The notes under the pieces are model-generated. The model was given only the letters and a program-made list of their open reading frames with translations, was not told the DNA's origin and did not search any database. The position numbers and the translations under genes were made by a program. This document shows, in pieces, positions 34,561 through 42,903 of a DNA stretch of 64,000 nt (position 1 is the first letter of the stretch; every line of letters starts with the position of its first letter). The DNA comes from Syntrophus aciditrophicus SB (GTDB taxonomy: Bacteria > Desulfobacterota > Syntrophia > Syntrophales > Syntrophaceae). The stretch is from the NCBI RefSeq assembly GCF_000013405.1, contig NC_007759.1, positions 62,001 through 126,000 on the forward strand. Reading direction: 5' to 3'.

Positions 34561-35335
34561 TCGAATTCACGAGGATGTGCTGATCAATGCTTTGCAGGTA
34601 AGGTGGCTGATACCCCTACTCCTTGCTGCAGGACTGTGCCTTCAGGGGAACACAGCGTATGCCGCGGGCTGGAAGATTGTAGATGCCGCGACCCTTTACA
34701 GCTGGATGCAGACTGAAGCGGAAAAGGTCACCCTCATCAATGTCATGAGCCGCATCGAATGCCTGGATCATCGGATTCCCGGATCTTTATGCATTGCCTG
34801 TGAGGAATTCGACAAACGTCTGTCCGAAGTTCCTCGGGAGGGGAAAGTCATCCTTTACTGCGAAAGTGACGCGTGCATCCGAAGCTGTCAAGCCGGTGAT
34901 TTGGCCGTGCGCAAAGGGTTCACCAACATCTATGTGCTGAAAGGGGGAATGCCCGCCTGGAAACAGGCGGGATATGCCCTTGAATCCCGTGACCGGATCG
35001 CCCGCGTACCCATCCGGTCCGTGAAGGCTCAGGAACTTGAAAACTGGCGGGGTATCCATCAGGACGCACTGATCCTGGACATCCGTTCCGAGGCGGCCTA
35101 CAGCGAGAGCTTTTTGCCGGGAGCAGTGAACATACCCCTGTATCAGCTTCACAAAAGATACAGGGAACTTCCGGAGCGCCGTCTCATCCTGATCGTGGAT
35201 GATCAGGGATTTCGGTCCTTTATCGCAGGAAGTTATCTCTTCCATAAAGGGTTTCACGACATAAACCGACTCTTTGGCGGCATGAAGGCGGTGAATGCCA
35301 TCAAAGGGAAAAAAGCAGGGAAAACAGGCCAATGA
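34553..35335 (+). CDS. Periplasmic tandem rhodanese, second domain inactive
   Basis: A 260-residue protein with a signal peptide (LIPLLLAAGLCLQGNTAYA) and two rhodanese-like domains. The first has the active-site loop YCESDACIRS with the catalytic Cys at its head; the second has VDDQGFRS at the same place, so its catalytic Cys is Asp and it is probably structural. Rhodaneses move sulfane sulfur or bind selenium and tellurium species. ATG 34553 overlaps the preceding stop, and its own stop overlaps the cytochrome b start (ATGA), so all three are translationally coupled. The longer frame to 34505 lies inside the previous gene and is unlikely. Confidence 0.87.
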   Translation: MNNRIHEDVLINALQVRWLIPLLLAAGLCLQGNTAYAAGWKIVDAATLYSWMQTEAEKVTLINVMSRIECLDHRIPGSLCIACEEFDKRLSEVPREGKVILYCESDACIRSCQAGDLAVRKGFTNIYVLKGGMPAWKQAGYALESRDRIARVPIRSVKAQELENWRGIHQDALILDIRSEAAYSESFLPGAVNIPLYQLHKRYRELPERRLILIVDDQGFRSFIAGSYLFHKGFHDINRLFGGMKAVNAIKGKKAGKTGQ

Positions 35336-37185
35336 AAAATTCGCGGTTATGTGGAAAAATTCTGGTTCCGGCGTTGACGCTCTTCTTGAGCCTTCTCTAT
35401 CATACTGCCGATGCAGCCGTTTCGCGGACCTGCCAGGGCTGCCATGATGACCCGAAATTCCAGGCGGCCTTTAACTCTTCGGTCCACGGCAGCAACGGCT
35501 GCCGGAGCTGTCACGCCGACATCCGGAACCTGGACCGCCACATGACGGGGCAGGACAAGCCCGTGCCCGTTTCCTGTGCGTCCTGCCACCAGCAGATCGC
35601 CGGGGAATACCGCGCCAATTTCCATTACCTTCAGGAGGATTTCCGCTGTGTCGACTGCCATCGGGACATTCATAACCGGCAGCGGGCAGGCAGGGATATT
35701 AAGCGTCGGACCATCGAACAATGCACGGCCTGTCATTCCAACGAGGAATACGTGGCTTCGGGCCATGCGGAAGCCGTTCTCAAGGGAAATATGGATGCGG
35801 CGGATTGCGGCGATTGTCACGGCCTCCACGACACACGGGTTTACCACACCTCCCTGGAAAAGTATCCCGCTGAAGCCAGAAATTTCTATACCCAGAAGTG
35901 CAACCGCTGCCACGCAGACAGGGCCATGATGAAGCGAAACAACCTATCCCCGGACATGGTCAGGCTGTACGAAGAGACTTACCACGGCAAGGTCCGCGGT
36001 GTCGGCCAGGCCACACTGGTCGCCGGGTGCGCCGACTGCCACCGGACCCACAACATCCTGCCGAAAACAGACCCCCGTTCCAGCATCCATCCCAGCCATC
36101 TCGTCGAGAACTGCGGGCGCTGCCATCAGGGATTTCATCCGCGATTCGTGGAATACAAGGCCCATCCGGACTATCGGGACAAGGAACGATATCCCGCCCT
36201 CTACTGGGCCTTTGTCTTCATGTCCGGCCTCCTGATCTTCACGTTCTCCTTTTTCTGGATCCACACAGCTCTCTGGTGGCGAAAAAGTTATTGGGAAAAG
36301 CACGCCCGGGAAAAGAGCGGCCTCCTTTCGGAGGTATGCGAAATAGCTCCGGAGGGCTATCAGCACATCCAACGGTTCTCTTTCCAGGAAAGGTTTCTGC
36401 ATTTCTTTCTGATTCTGTCCTTTTTCACCCTTGTAACGACGGGTTTCCCCTTGAAATATCATTCCACCGACTGGGCCAGGGCCTTTATCCGCCTGTGGGG
36501 AGGCGCTGAGTCGGCTGGGCTCTGGCACCGCATCGCCGCGGGGGTTCTGATGCTGATCGTGGCCTATGTCTTCGTTCTGTCCTGCCGCTTCCTCTTCTCC
36601 GGGGGACAGGGCAAGGGGGAATGGAAAGAACGTCTTTTCGGCCCTGATTCCCTGTTTCCTCGGAAGAAGGACTGGGAAGACATGAAAGGGATGTTCCTGT
36701 GGTTCTTCAATAGAGGGCCGAAGCCCCGCTTCGACCGCTGGACCTACTGGGAAAAGTTCGACTTCTGGGCGGTCTTCTGGGGGATGTTTGCCATCGGCGG
36801 CTCCGGCCTTCTGCTCTGGAAGCCGGAGTGGTCTTCCTGGATCGTACCCGGGTGGGTTCTGAATGTGGCGACGATCATCCATTCCGAGGAGGCCCTCCTG
36901 GCAGCTCTCTTCATCTTTACCGTTCACTTCTTCAATACCCACTTCGTTCCGGACAAGTTCCCCATGGATCGCCTGATTTTCACGGGCACTTACTCCCTGA
37001 ACGAACTGCAGCGGGAGCGCCCCCTTGCGTATGAGCGTCTCATGGCGGAACAGAGGCTCGATTCTCTGAAGCGGGAGCACCCCAGTATACCGCTGAAGCT
37101 CATCTCTGCCGTTATCGGTCTGGGAAGCCTCCTTCTGGGGCTGACCATCACGGCCCTGATCTATTGGGTGATCGTTTCCGGATGA
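35332..37185 (+). CDS. Nine-heme cytochrome c / cytochrome b membrane fusion
   Basis: A 617-residue protein. After a signal peptide come nine CxxCH sites in residues 30-270 (CQGCH, CRSCH, CASCH, CVDCH, CTACH, CGDCH, CNRCH, CADCH, CGRCH). Then a membrane domain with about five helices (starting AFVFMSGLLIFTFSFFWIH) carries His residues placed like a cytochrome b561-type quinol site (RFLHFFLILSF, LWHRIAAGVL, IHSEEALLAALFIFTVHFFNTHF). It most likely exchanges electrons between menaquinone and periplasmic cytochromes encoded upstream. The arrangement resembles b-type cytochrome subunits of multiheme redox loci. A 345-base gap separates it from the next rhodanese gene. Confidence 0.88.
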   Translation: MKNSRLCGKILVPALTLFLSLLYHTADAAVSRTCQGCHDDPKFQAAFNSSVHGSNGCRSCHADIRNLDRHMTGQDKPVPVSCASCHQQIAGEYRANFHYLQEDFRCVDCHRDIHNRQRAGRDIKRRTIEQCTACHSNEEYVASGHAEAVLKGNMDAADCGDCHGLHDTRVYHTSLEKYPAEARNFYTQKCNRCHADRAMMKRNNLSPDMVRLYEETYHGKVRGVGQATLVAGCADCHRTHNILPKTDPRSSIHPSHLVENCGRCHQGFHPRFVEYKAHPDYRDKERYPALYWAFVFMSGLLIFTFSFFWIHTALWWRKSYWEKHAREKSGLLSEVCEIAPEGYQHIQRFSFQERFLHFFLILSFFTLVTTGFPLKYHSTDWARAFIRLWGGAESAGLWHRIAAGVLMLIVAYVFVLSCRFLFSGGQGKGEWKERLFGPDSLFPRKKDWEDMKGMFLWFFNRGPKPRFDRWTYWEKFDFWAVFWGMFAIGGSGLLLWKPEWSSWIVPGWVLNVATIIHSEEALLAALFIFTVHFFNTHFVPDKFPMDRLIFTGTYSLNELQRERPLAYERLMAEQRLDSLKREHPSIPLKLISAVIGLGSLLLGLTITALIYWVIVSG

Positions 37186-37530
37186 GTGATGGTTTTCTAT
37201 ATGAACTGCTGATTGATCTGTTCCTCCGGCAATGGAAGCAGAACAACCTGTTCCCTGGATCTGCCTGGTTTCGATGGGAAGCCTTGCCGACAGATCGGGG
37301 TGCTGAAGCATAAGCGGGAATGGCCACAGGAATGTATTTTGTTGCCGGAGCGTTAAGCGGGAGTTAGCGAAGGGTGCATTCCAGGAAAACCAGGACAAGT
37401 TGAAATGTGAAAGGGGGAAAAAATAATAAACGGCGTATTGAACAAAGGATCAACGGATTGAGAAAAGGCGCTCAGGCCAACAGTAAACCGGTGTACAGAC
37501 CAAATACCTGTAAGCATTAAGGAGGTTGCC
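37186..37530. other. Intergenic stretch without recognised gene
   Basis: 345 bases between the cytochrome b fusion and the second rhodanese. I see no coherent reading frame, RNA gene or clear terminator. AAGGAGG at 37519-37525 serves the following gene. The length suggests the rhodanese may have its own promoter. Confidence 0.5.
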
Positions 37531-38454
37531 ATGAAAAAGATTAAATATTTTTCACTTCTCTTGATTGTTTTCCTTTTCTTGCCCCTGGCAGCGATTGCCC
37601 AGGAGTTTTCTCCGGTCGTGTCGACCGATTGGCTCCAGCAGAATCTTGATAATCCAAAAGTAATCATCGTGGATATCCGGAAAGTTGAAGACTATCGGGC
37701 AGGCCACATTCCCGGCGCAATCAGCATGTTCTATGGGACCTGGGCGATAAAAAAGGGTGAATTGGACAACCAGCTTCCGGAGGATGATGAACTCATCGAT
37801 TTATTGAGTTCCGCGGGCATCAGTCCTGACTCGATTGTTGTTGTAGCTGGGACTACGGAATCAGGTCCCGACCGGGTCAACACAACCCGGGTTGCCTGGA
37901 CGCTGAAATACGCCGGGGTTAAAACCGTCGGCATCCTCGACGGGGGGCATACCAAGTGGATGGTAAGGGAAAAACGGGCCGTGTCGACAGAGGCCGTAAA
38001 GCCGAAGGCAAAGCCCTACCGCGGGAAATTTGACAAGAATCTTCTGGCTAAAAAAGACTATGTCATGAGTCAACTGGGGAAAGCCTTGATTGTGGATGTC
38101 CGGGAGCCGGAATTTTTCAGCGGCACAAACAAGCTTCCCTTTGTCGCAAAGGCGGGCAGAATCGCAGGGGCGGTCAATCTCCCGACAGCACAAGTGTTCG
38201 AGAAGTATCCGCCGGGTGAACATCTTGAAACCTGCTGCTATACCTTGAAAGACAAGGCGCAATTGAAAAATATGGCTTCCGGCGTTGTGGGCAGCGATCT
38301 ATCCCGGGAGATCATCGTTTACTGTGATTCGGGACGGGTAGCCAGCATGTGGTGGTTCATTCTGCATGATGTCCTCGGATACACAAACGTCAGGAATTAC
38401 GACGGCTCCATGCAGGAATGGGCAAAAGATCCGAACGCAAAGATGGAACCGTGA
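37531..38454 (+). CDS. Periplasmic two-domain thiosulfate sulfurtransferase (rhodanese)
   Basis: A 307-residue protein with a clear signal peptide (MKKIKYFSLLLIVFLFLPLAAIA). Residues 35-150 form an N-terminal rhodanese domain (VIIVDIRKVEDYRAGHIPGA) without a catalytic Cys (VVVAGTTESGPD at the loop); residues 180-305 form the catalytic domain with active-site loop VYCDSGRVAS. This inactive-then-active order is that of classical rhodaneses, opposite to the tandem rhodanese upstream. An insertion near residues 225-250 contains two adjacent Cys (ETCCYTL). ATG 37531 follows AAGGAGG. A strong terminator follows at 38567. Confidence 0.9.
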   Translation: MKKIKYFSLLLIVFLFLPLAAIAQEFSPVVSTDWLQQNLDNPKVIIVDIRKVEDYRAGHIPGAISMFYGTWAIKKGELDNQLPEDDELIDLLSSAGISPDSIVVVAGTTESGPDRVNTTRVAWTLKYAGVKTVGILDGGHTKWMVREKRAVSTEAVKPKAKPYRGKFDKNLLAKKDYVMSQLGKALIVDVREPEFFSGTNKLPFVAKAGRIAGAVNLPTAQVFEKYPPGEHLETCCYTLKDKAQLKNMASGVVGSDLSREIIVYCDSGRVASMWWFILHDVLGYTNVRNYDGSMQEWAKDPNAKMEP

Positions 38455-38566
38455 TTGTATTCTCGCGTCGAGGGTTTCAGAGGGCAGGACACATGTACTA
38501 TAAAATGTGAATGGGAATGCGGCAAAGGCGCTCAAGGTAAGAAGGGCGATTGATAAGGATTGAAAG

Positions 38567-38604
38567 GGGATGGGTGTATCGAGCGATGCATCCATCCCTT
38601 TTTT
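38567..38604 (+). terminator. Strong rho-independent terminator after the rhodanese
   Basis: A 14-bp stem (GGGATGGGTGTATC with GATGCATCCATCCC, two G-T pairs) around a GAGC loop is followed by TTTTTT. It lies 112 bases after the rhodanese stop. A minus-strand reading frame ends exactly at its other side, so it may also terminate that transcript. Confidence 0.8.
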
Positions 38605-38920
38605 ACATCGGTCGCCCGGGAAGCACGCACACCGGATCTCCGACGGATTTCAACCTGGGCGTTCTTGGACTGTCTATCCTGAAAACTCCCGGTTTCCCGC
38701 CAGCCAGGCAAAGATGTTGTTCGGCTTCACATATGATCTTGTTGGAGTTTTTGTAGACATTCCGCAGCCGATGCGCTTCATATGATGACCATATCGGGTT
38801 CCAGGGGATGACCCGTATCTGCCCGGCTTCGTTGCAGGCCGCTCGATAGGAAGTGATGACGATTTCTCCGGTGTGAATACACCGGTCAGAGGCTGGCGAA
38901 GTACTCCTTGCGGCAGGCAT
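38603..38920 (-). CDS. Possible small hypothetical protein, unrecognised
   Basis: A 106-codon minus-strand frame just downstream of the class II aldolase gene, overlapping its last 35 bases. The middle part (VITSYRAACNEAGQIRVIPW, then SSYEAHRLRNVYKNSNKIIC) looks like a real protein by codon use and composition, and the stop falls exactly at the terminator hairpin. I know no matching family. It may be a genuine short gene or the tail of a decayed one; chance is also possible. Confidence 0.3.
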   Translation of the reverse strand: MPAARSTSPASDRCIHTGEIVITSYRAACNEAGQIRVIPWNPIWSSYEAHRLRNVYKNSNKIICEAEQHLCLAGGKPGVFRIDSPRTPRLKSVGDPVCVLPGRPM

Positions 38921-40037
38921 TTTCGATGTCCAGGAGGGAGGCAAAGGCATCATTGAAATCGGTTTTCCCGACGGTGAAGACGCCATGGCCGTAAACGATG
39001 GCGCCCCGGTGTTCGGCCAGCGCCGGGGGAACGGTATGGCAGAGGCCGTAAGGGCCCGTTCCCACCTCGCCGGGGACGATGGGGACGCCGGCCGCCTGCC
39101 GCCGGCGGGGGCAGCGAAGATGACATTGTCCCCGCAGCGCGCAATTTTTCTCGTTGCAGGCCAGGGAAAGGATGACGGAGAATTTCGGATGGCCGTGCAG
39201 GACGGTTCGGTGGGTTCCCGCAGTTACGATCGCCCGGTGGGCGCTCAACTCGCTGGAGGCGGTGATGCCGACGCAGGAGGAGCCGTCCATGGGCACGGGA
39301 TCGATGCAGCCCCGCAGCTCGTCCAGGGAACTGCCTGTCTGACTGATATAGAGGATATCTTTGAAAAGACAGGAGATATTCCCGAAATAGGAATCGACCA
39401 GCCGACAGTCTACCGTGGCCTTGCCCGCTTCTTCCATGGCGGTCAGGACGGTCGCTTCATCCCGGAAAGGGCCATGCGTCAGGGAAAAATCCAGCCGGGC
39501 GGGGGAGCCGAGGTAATCCACAACCTGCTGAAAAACAGCCTTCTGCTCCGGGTTTGCAGAGCCGTTCCGGACATCCCGGAGGTAATCGGCGAAAAACTTG
39601 ACGAAACAGGCAAAGCAGGCGGAGCTGAACGTCACGAAGGCCTGTTCGGGGCTTACCGTTCCATAGGTGATAATTCCCCGGCCGGGCACGATGGCGCATT
39701 TCCGGTTTTTCAGGGCTCGGATGATTTCCGCTGGCGCAAGGGACGTGACCACAGGCAGGTCGTGGAGGAATGTCCGGGTTTCCGTGTCCTGTGGGTGGAT
39801 GGTTCCCGGAGACGTCCGGGCCAGGAAATCCACGAGAGTGCGGTAGGGTTCGGCAGGGAGCGCAAAAAGGAGTGTCGAAATGTGCAGTCCCGTGAAAATT
39901 TCCTGCAGAATCGCGCGGTTTTTATCCTCCCGGTTCCAGATCAGTTCGGCATCCCGGGCCCCCATCAAGGGAGCGCCCGCTTCGGCCAGTCCGGATCGGA
40001 TAAGCTTGTCCACATATTTTCGGATCAGTCGCTCCAT
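38886..40037 (-). CDS. Class II aldolase/adducin family protein
   Basis: About 383 residues. The C-terminal half has the class II aldolase fold: HGHPKFSVIL with two metal His, and VYGHGVFTVGKTDFNDAF with the third, near the end. The N-terminal half (SGLAEAGAPLMGARDAELIW ...) is a second, less conserved copy of the fold or an extension, making the protein longer than FucA-type enzymes (about 215). A Cys-rich patch, CNEKNCALRGQCHLRC, between the metal motifs is unusual and could bind another metal. The frame reaches 40118, but GGATGAGG fits ATG 40037, which lies 7 bases after the AOR stop. It may make or cleave an aldehyde used by the AOR. Confidence 0.8.
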   Translation of the reverse strand: MERLIRKYVDKLIRSGLAEAGAPLMGARDAELIWNREDKNRAILQEIFTGLHISTLLFALPAEPYRTLVDFLARTSPGTIHPQDTETRTFLHDLPVVTSLAPAEIIRALKNRKCAIVPGRGIITYGTVSPEQAFVTFSSACFACFVKFFADYLRDVRNGSANPEQKAVFQQVVDYLGSPARLDFSLTHGPFRDEATVLTAMEEAGKATVDCRLVDSYFGNISCLFKDILYISQTGSSLDELRGCIDPVPMDGSSCVGITASSELSAHRAIVTAGTHRTVLHGHPKFSVILSLACNEKNCALRGQCHLRCPRRRQAAGVPIVPGEVGTGPYGLCHTVPPALAEHRGAIVYGHGVFTVGKTDFNDAFASLLDIENACRKEYFASL

Positions 40038-40044
40038 GCAGTCC

Positions 40045-41808
40045 TCATCCTTCGCTGCTCCCGTCCCAATCGATTGCCATCTCCGCTGCTTTTTCTCGAG
40101 TCGGCCGTCCCTCTTCATTCAGACCGCGGATGCGCCGGTATGCCGCCCGCGCCTTTAAAAATTCGGCCCGATCCAGGGGCGGAATTTCCAGATGGCCGTC
40201 TCCCGTGCCCGGCAACTCAAAAAAGCGGGCGGGCAGGTCGTCGTCGGTTCCACGGAAGCCGTTGTTGTCGTTCATGATCCGTTCCGAATAATCGATCCGT
40301 TCCCCCGCCGTCAACAGGTCATCAGCCGAGGATTCGACGCCCGTCACAGCGGTGTAGATCCGGGCGTATTCCTCCAGGGAAGCAGCGAAAAAAACAAACT
40401 TGCAGGCGGTAAGGGAATCGACAACGGCAAAAAGATCTTCCGCCCCTTTGATGATCCGGGCCTTGCCGCTGAAGGTAAAACGGTCCGTCGCCACAGGTTT
40501 TCGCAGGATCTCATGGCTGATGGGATAAGCCCGGAGGTGGCAGCCCCCCCGCGTCGACGTGGCATATGCCAGGGCCATTCCGTAAGCTCCCCGGGGATCG
40601 TAGCCCGGCAGTTCCAGGTTCTTCACCGTCATGGCCGTCTCCGGCCGTCCGCATGCCCGCGCATAGGCGGCGGCTCCCTGTCCCAGGGCCTGTCCGATGC
40701 CCCGTCCTGTTCCGATATCCATGAGAAGAGAGAGAATCTCCGAAGGTTCCAGGGGCCTTCCCCGAATTTCCCCATGGCAGGCCAGCGTCGCCGCCGCCGA
40801 AATGGTGTCCATCCCCAGGTCGTTGCACAGCCGGTTGGCCTCCATCACCGTTTCCAGATTGGTATTTCCCACGAGAGCGCTGAAGTGGGAAAGGGTTTCG
40901 AATTCGGGAAGGCTTCGGCCATCAGCCGCGATCTTCTTGCAGAGGATGGAACAGCCCCGGCAACCCGTCCGGCGGGGGGCATAACGTTGGCGGAAGGCAT
41001 GGGCGTTCATGCGCCGGGCTGCGTCAAAGCGGGTGCGGCGGAAATTGTCCGTCGGCATCATCCGGCGGGCGTCAAGAAGGTCGTAAAGCGCCGCCGTCCC
41101 GTATTGTCCGATTCCCAGTTCCCCGAGGAGAACCGGTGAAGCCGCCATCAGGCGACGGACGTCTTCATTTGCCTTTTTCAGAGCCTCGGGGTAGGCGATA
41201 CGGATTTTGCCTGAACCCCGGACGGTCAGGTATTTCAGATTCCGGGCGGCAAAATGCAGCCCCAGGCCAGCTCGACCTGCGGCGTAGTGACCGTCCACGA
41301 CGATGTCGGCAAAACGAACCCCCACCCCCGCCGCGGGGCCCGCCAGGGCGACCGCTCCTTTCTTTTTCAGACGGGCATACGCCCCGGATGTCCCCGTGCC
41401 GGCCAGGGCTGCGGCATCCACAAGAGTCACCTGATCATCGGCAATTTCGATCCCGCAGAGGGTCTTTGCCCGGCCGGTGATGATCAGGCCGTCCCATCCC
41501 GCCTTTTTCAGCGCGGTTCCCAGCGATCCGCCGACGGAGGCGTCTCCTGCCGTGCCGGTCAGCGGGGAGCGGGACATGACGGTCATCCGGCCGGAAGTCG
41601 GAGAGGTCGTGCCGACCAGAGGGCCGGTAAAGAAAAGCAGGGGCATTTCCGGATGATCCCAGGACCGCGTCACCTTATCCCGGAGATAATAACCTGCCAG
41701 CCCACGGCCGCCGATCCACCGGGCATAAATCTCCCGTTCCGGACGCTTCGCTTCCGTCCGGCCGGAAGACAGATCGATTTTCAGGATTTTTCCACACCAG
41801 CCGTTCAT
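40045..41808 (-). CDS. Aldehyde:ferredoxin oxidoreductase family protein
   Basis: A 587-residue tungsten- or molybdenum-bispterin enzyme. The N-terminal domain has ILKIDLSSGRTE, WIGGRGLAGYYL and TSPTSGRMTVMSRSP pterin-binding segments. The [4Fe-4S] ligands are CRGCSILC around residues 285-292 and a distal Cys in DSLTACKFVFF near residue 490. It oxidises an aldehyde to an acid with ferredoxin, or runs in reverse. The family has many substrate types that sequence alone does not separate. It heads a two-gene operon with the class II aldolase. ATG 41808 has AAGAAACGGCA upstream, a weak ribosome binding site. Confidence 0.9.
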   Translation of the reverse strand: MNGWCGKILKIDLSSGRTEAKRPEREIYARWIGGRGLAGYYLRDKVTRSWDHPEMPLLFFTGPLVGTTSPTSGRMTVMSRSPLTGTAGDASVGGSLGTALKKAGWDGLIITGRAKTLCGIEIADDQVTLVDAAALAGTGTSGAYARLKKKGAVALAGPAAGVGVRFADIVVDGHYAAGRAGLGLHFAARNLKYLTVRGSGKIRIAYPEALKKANEDVRRLMAASPVLLGELGIGQYGTAALYDLLDARRMMPTDNFRRTRFDAARRMNAHAFRQRYAPRRTGCRGCSILCKKIAADGRSLPEFETLSHFSALVGNTNLETVMEANRLCNDLGMDTISAAATLACHGEIRGRPLEPSEILSLLMDIGTGRGIGQALGQGAAAYARACGRPETAMTVKNLELPGYDPRGAYGMALAYATSTRGGCHLRAYPISHEILRKPVATDRFTFSGKARIIKGAEDLFAVVDSLTACKFVFFAASLEEYARIYTAVTGVESSADDLLTAGERIDYSERIMNDNNGFRGTDDDLPARFFELPGTGDGHLEIPPLDRAEFLKARAAYRRIRGLNEEGRPTREKAAEMAIDWDGSSEG

Positions 41809-41856
41809 TGCCGTTTCTTGATATGAGTTCGTTTCTTTTGTGCCGTGTCTGATCCC

Positions 41857-42012
41857 TTAGATAAGATCAGTTCCCTTTAAGGCGCCGCCGGGATGCTTCA
41901 CGTAAACGAACAGGACGTCCGGCGCAATGAGGATTTCCTTATCCAGGCGGTTGCCGCGGTACGGGGTTGAACAACATTGAGCGCGATTATTGTAAGTCGA
42001 TATGATCATCAT
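41857..42012 (-). CDS. Possible 51-residue ORF upstream of the AOR gene
   Basis: A short minus-strand frame, too short for usual gene callers. Its last 35 codons ([20 protein letters not shown], then [13 protein letters not shown]) use GC-rich third positions like real genes here and read like folded protein, whereas the first 16 do not. AOR genes are often preceded by a small MoaD/ThiS-like gene; this one lacks the C-terminal Gly-Gly end, so that identity is not supported. It may be a gene remnant. Confidence 0.25.
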   Translation of the reverse strand: MMIISTYNNRAQCCSTPYRGNRLDKEILIAPDVLFVYVKHPGGALKGTDLI

Positions 42013-42208
42013 ACTTGTTCGGAATTATCAATTTACTTTTACTGCAAGGGCATTCTCATCCGAGCCATCCGCAGGCAAACCGGCGGAACGGATTGCCATG
42101 GGATCTATTTTTCGGGACCGCTTTTCATTGACATGCATTCCGAGTTTGCCTATAGTCCCTGCCCGGAAAAGGAGGGGGAAACAAATCAAGCGCAAAGGAG
42201 GTTTCATC

Positions 42209-42771
42209 ATGTCGGACAATTTAGCGAATCCTGCACCATTGGGTCTCATGGGCTTCGGAATGACAACGGTTCTTTTAAACCTGCACAATGCCGGGCTGTT
42301 CGAGTTAGGCGCTGGAATCCTGGCCATGGGCATCTTTTATGGCGGCCTGGCCAGGTCATCGCCGGGATCATGGAGTTCAAGAAGGGCAATACCTTCGGTA
42401 CGACGGCTTTCACGTCCTACGGTCTTTTCTGGCTCACCCTGGTATTTCTCGTCTACTTCAACGGACAACTCGGCATGACCAAAAACAGTGAGGCCTTTAT
42501 GACCGCCTATCTGTTCATGTGGGGGCTGTTTACCTTTTTCATGTGGATCGGAACCTGGAAGGCCACCCGTGTGCTTCAGGCGGTTTTTTTAACCCTGACC
42601 ATACTTTTCTGGATGCTGGCCGCCCGGGATGGCTTCGGATGGAAAGGGACGTGGGCTGTTCTTACGGGATGGGAAGGGGTCTTCTGCGGCTCCCTGGCCA
42701 TTTACTGCGCCATGGCCCAGGTGCTCAATGAAAGCTTCGGCCGGATCGTGCTGCCCCTCGGAGCGAAGTAA
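42209..42771 (+). pseudogene. Acetate/succinate transporter (GPR1/FUN34/YaaH family), frameshifted
   Basis: ATG 42209 with AAAGGAGG opens [23 protein letters not shown], the YaaH signature (NPAPLGL), and reads to IFYGGLA near 42350. There the frame breaks: the family sequence continues [27 protein letters not shown], and this is found in the -1-shifted frame, as if one C of GCCCAGGTC were missing at 42350-42353. The second frame runs on through the remaining membrane helices to a stop at 42771. All six expected helices are present across both frames. It is either a recent pseudogene or a sequence error; there is no slippery heptamer to suggest programmed frameshifting. Confidence 0.85.
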
Positions 42772-42851
42772 TTCCTGCGGATTATCTTTTTTCTGATATT
42801 TCCTCTTGTCATAGAGAAATCATGGTAATAGAGTAGTATGAACTAAGAAGC

Positions 42852-42881
42852 AGCGCTTTCGGCAGCCATGTCGGAAGCGCT
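42852..42881 (+). terminator. Terminator hairpin after the transporter gene
   Basis: AGCGCTTTCGG pairs with TCGGAAGCGCT (11 pairs, two wobbles) around an 8-base loop; the following GTTATTGTT is T-rich. The ATG at 42868, the first ATG of the LysE reading frame, lies inside this hairpin. Confidence 0.55.
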
Positions 42882-42903
42882 GTTATTGTTGAGGAGATGT
42901 CTT

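Noticed and set aside
35944-37398. 484-codon minus-strand open frame
   Set aside because: It lies opposite the cytochrome c/b fusion with its nine CxxCH sites and has low-complexity, non-domain sequence.
42340-42360. Programmed frameshift in the acetate transporter
   Set aside because: No slippery heptamer, stop codon or stimulatory hairpin is at the break; a single-base deletion explains it better.
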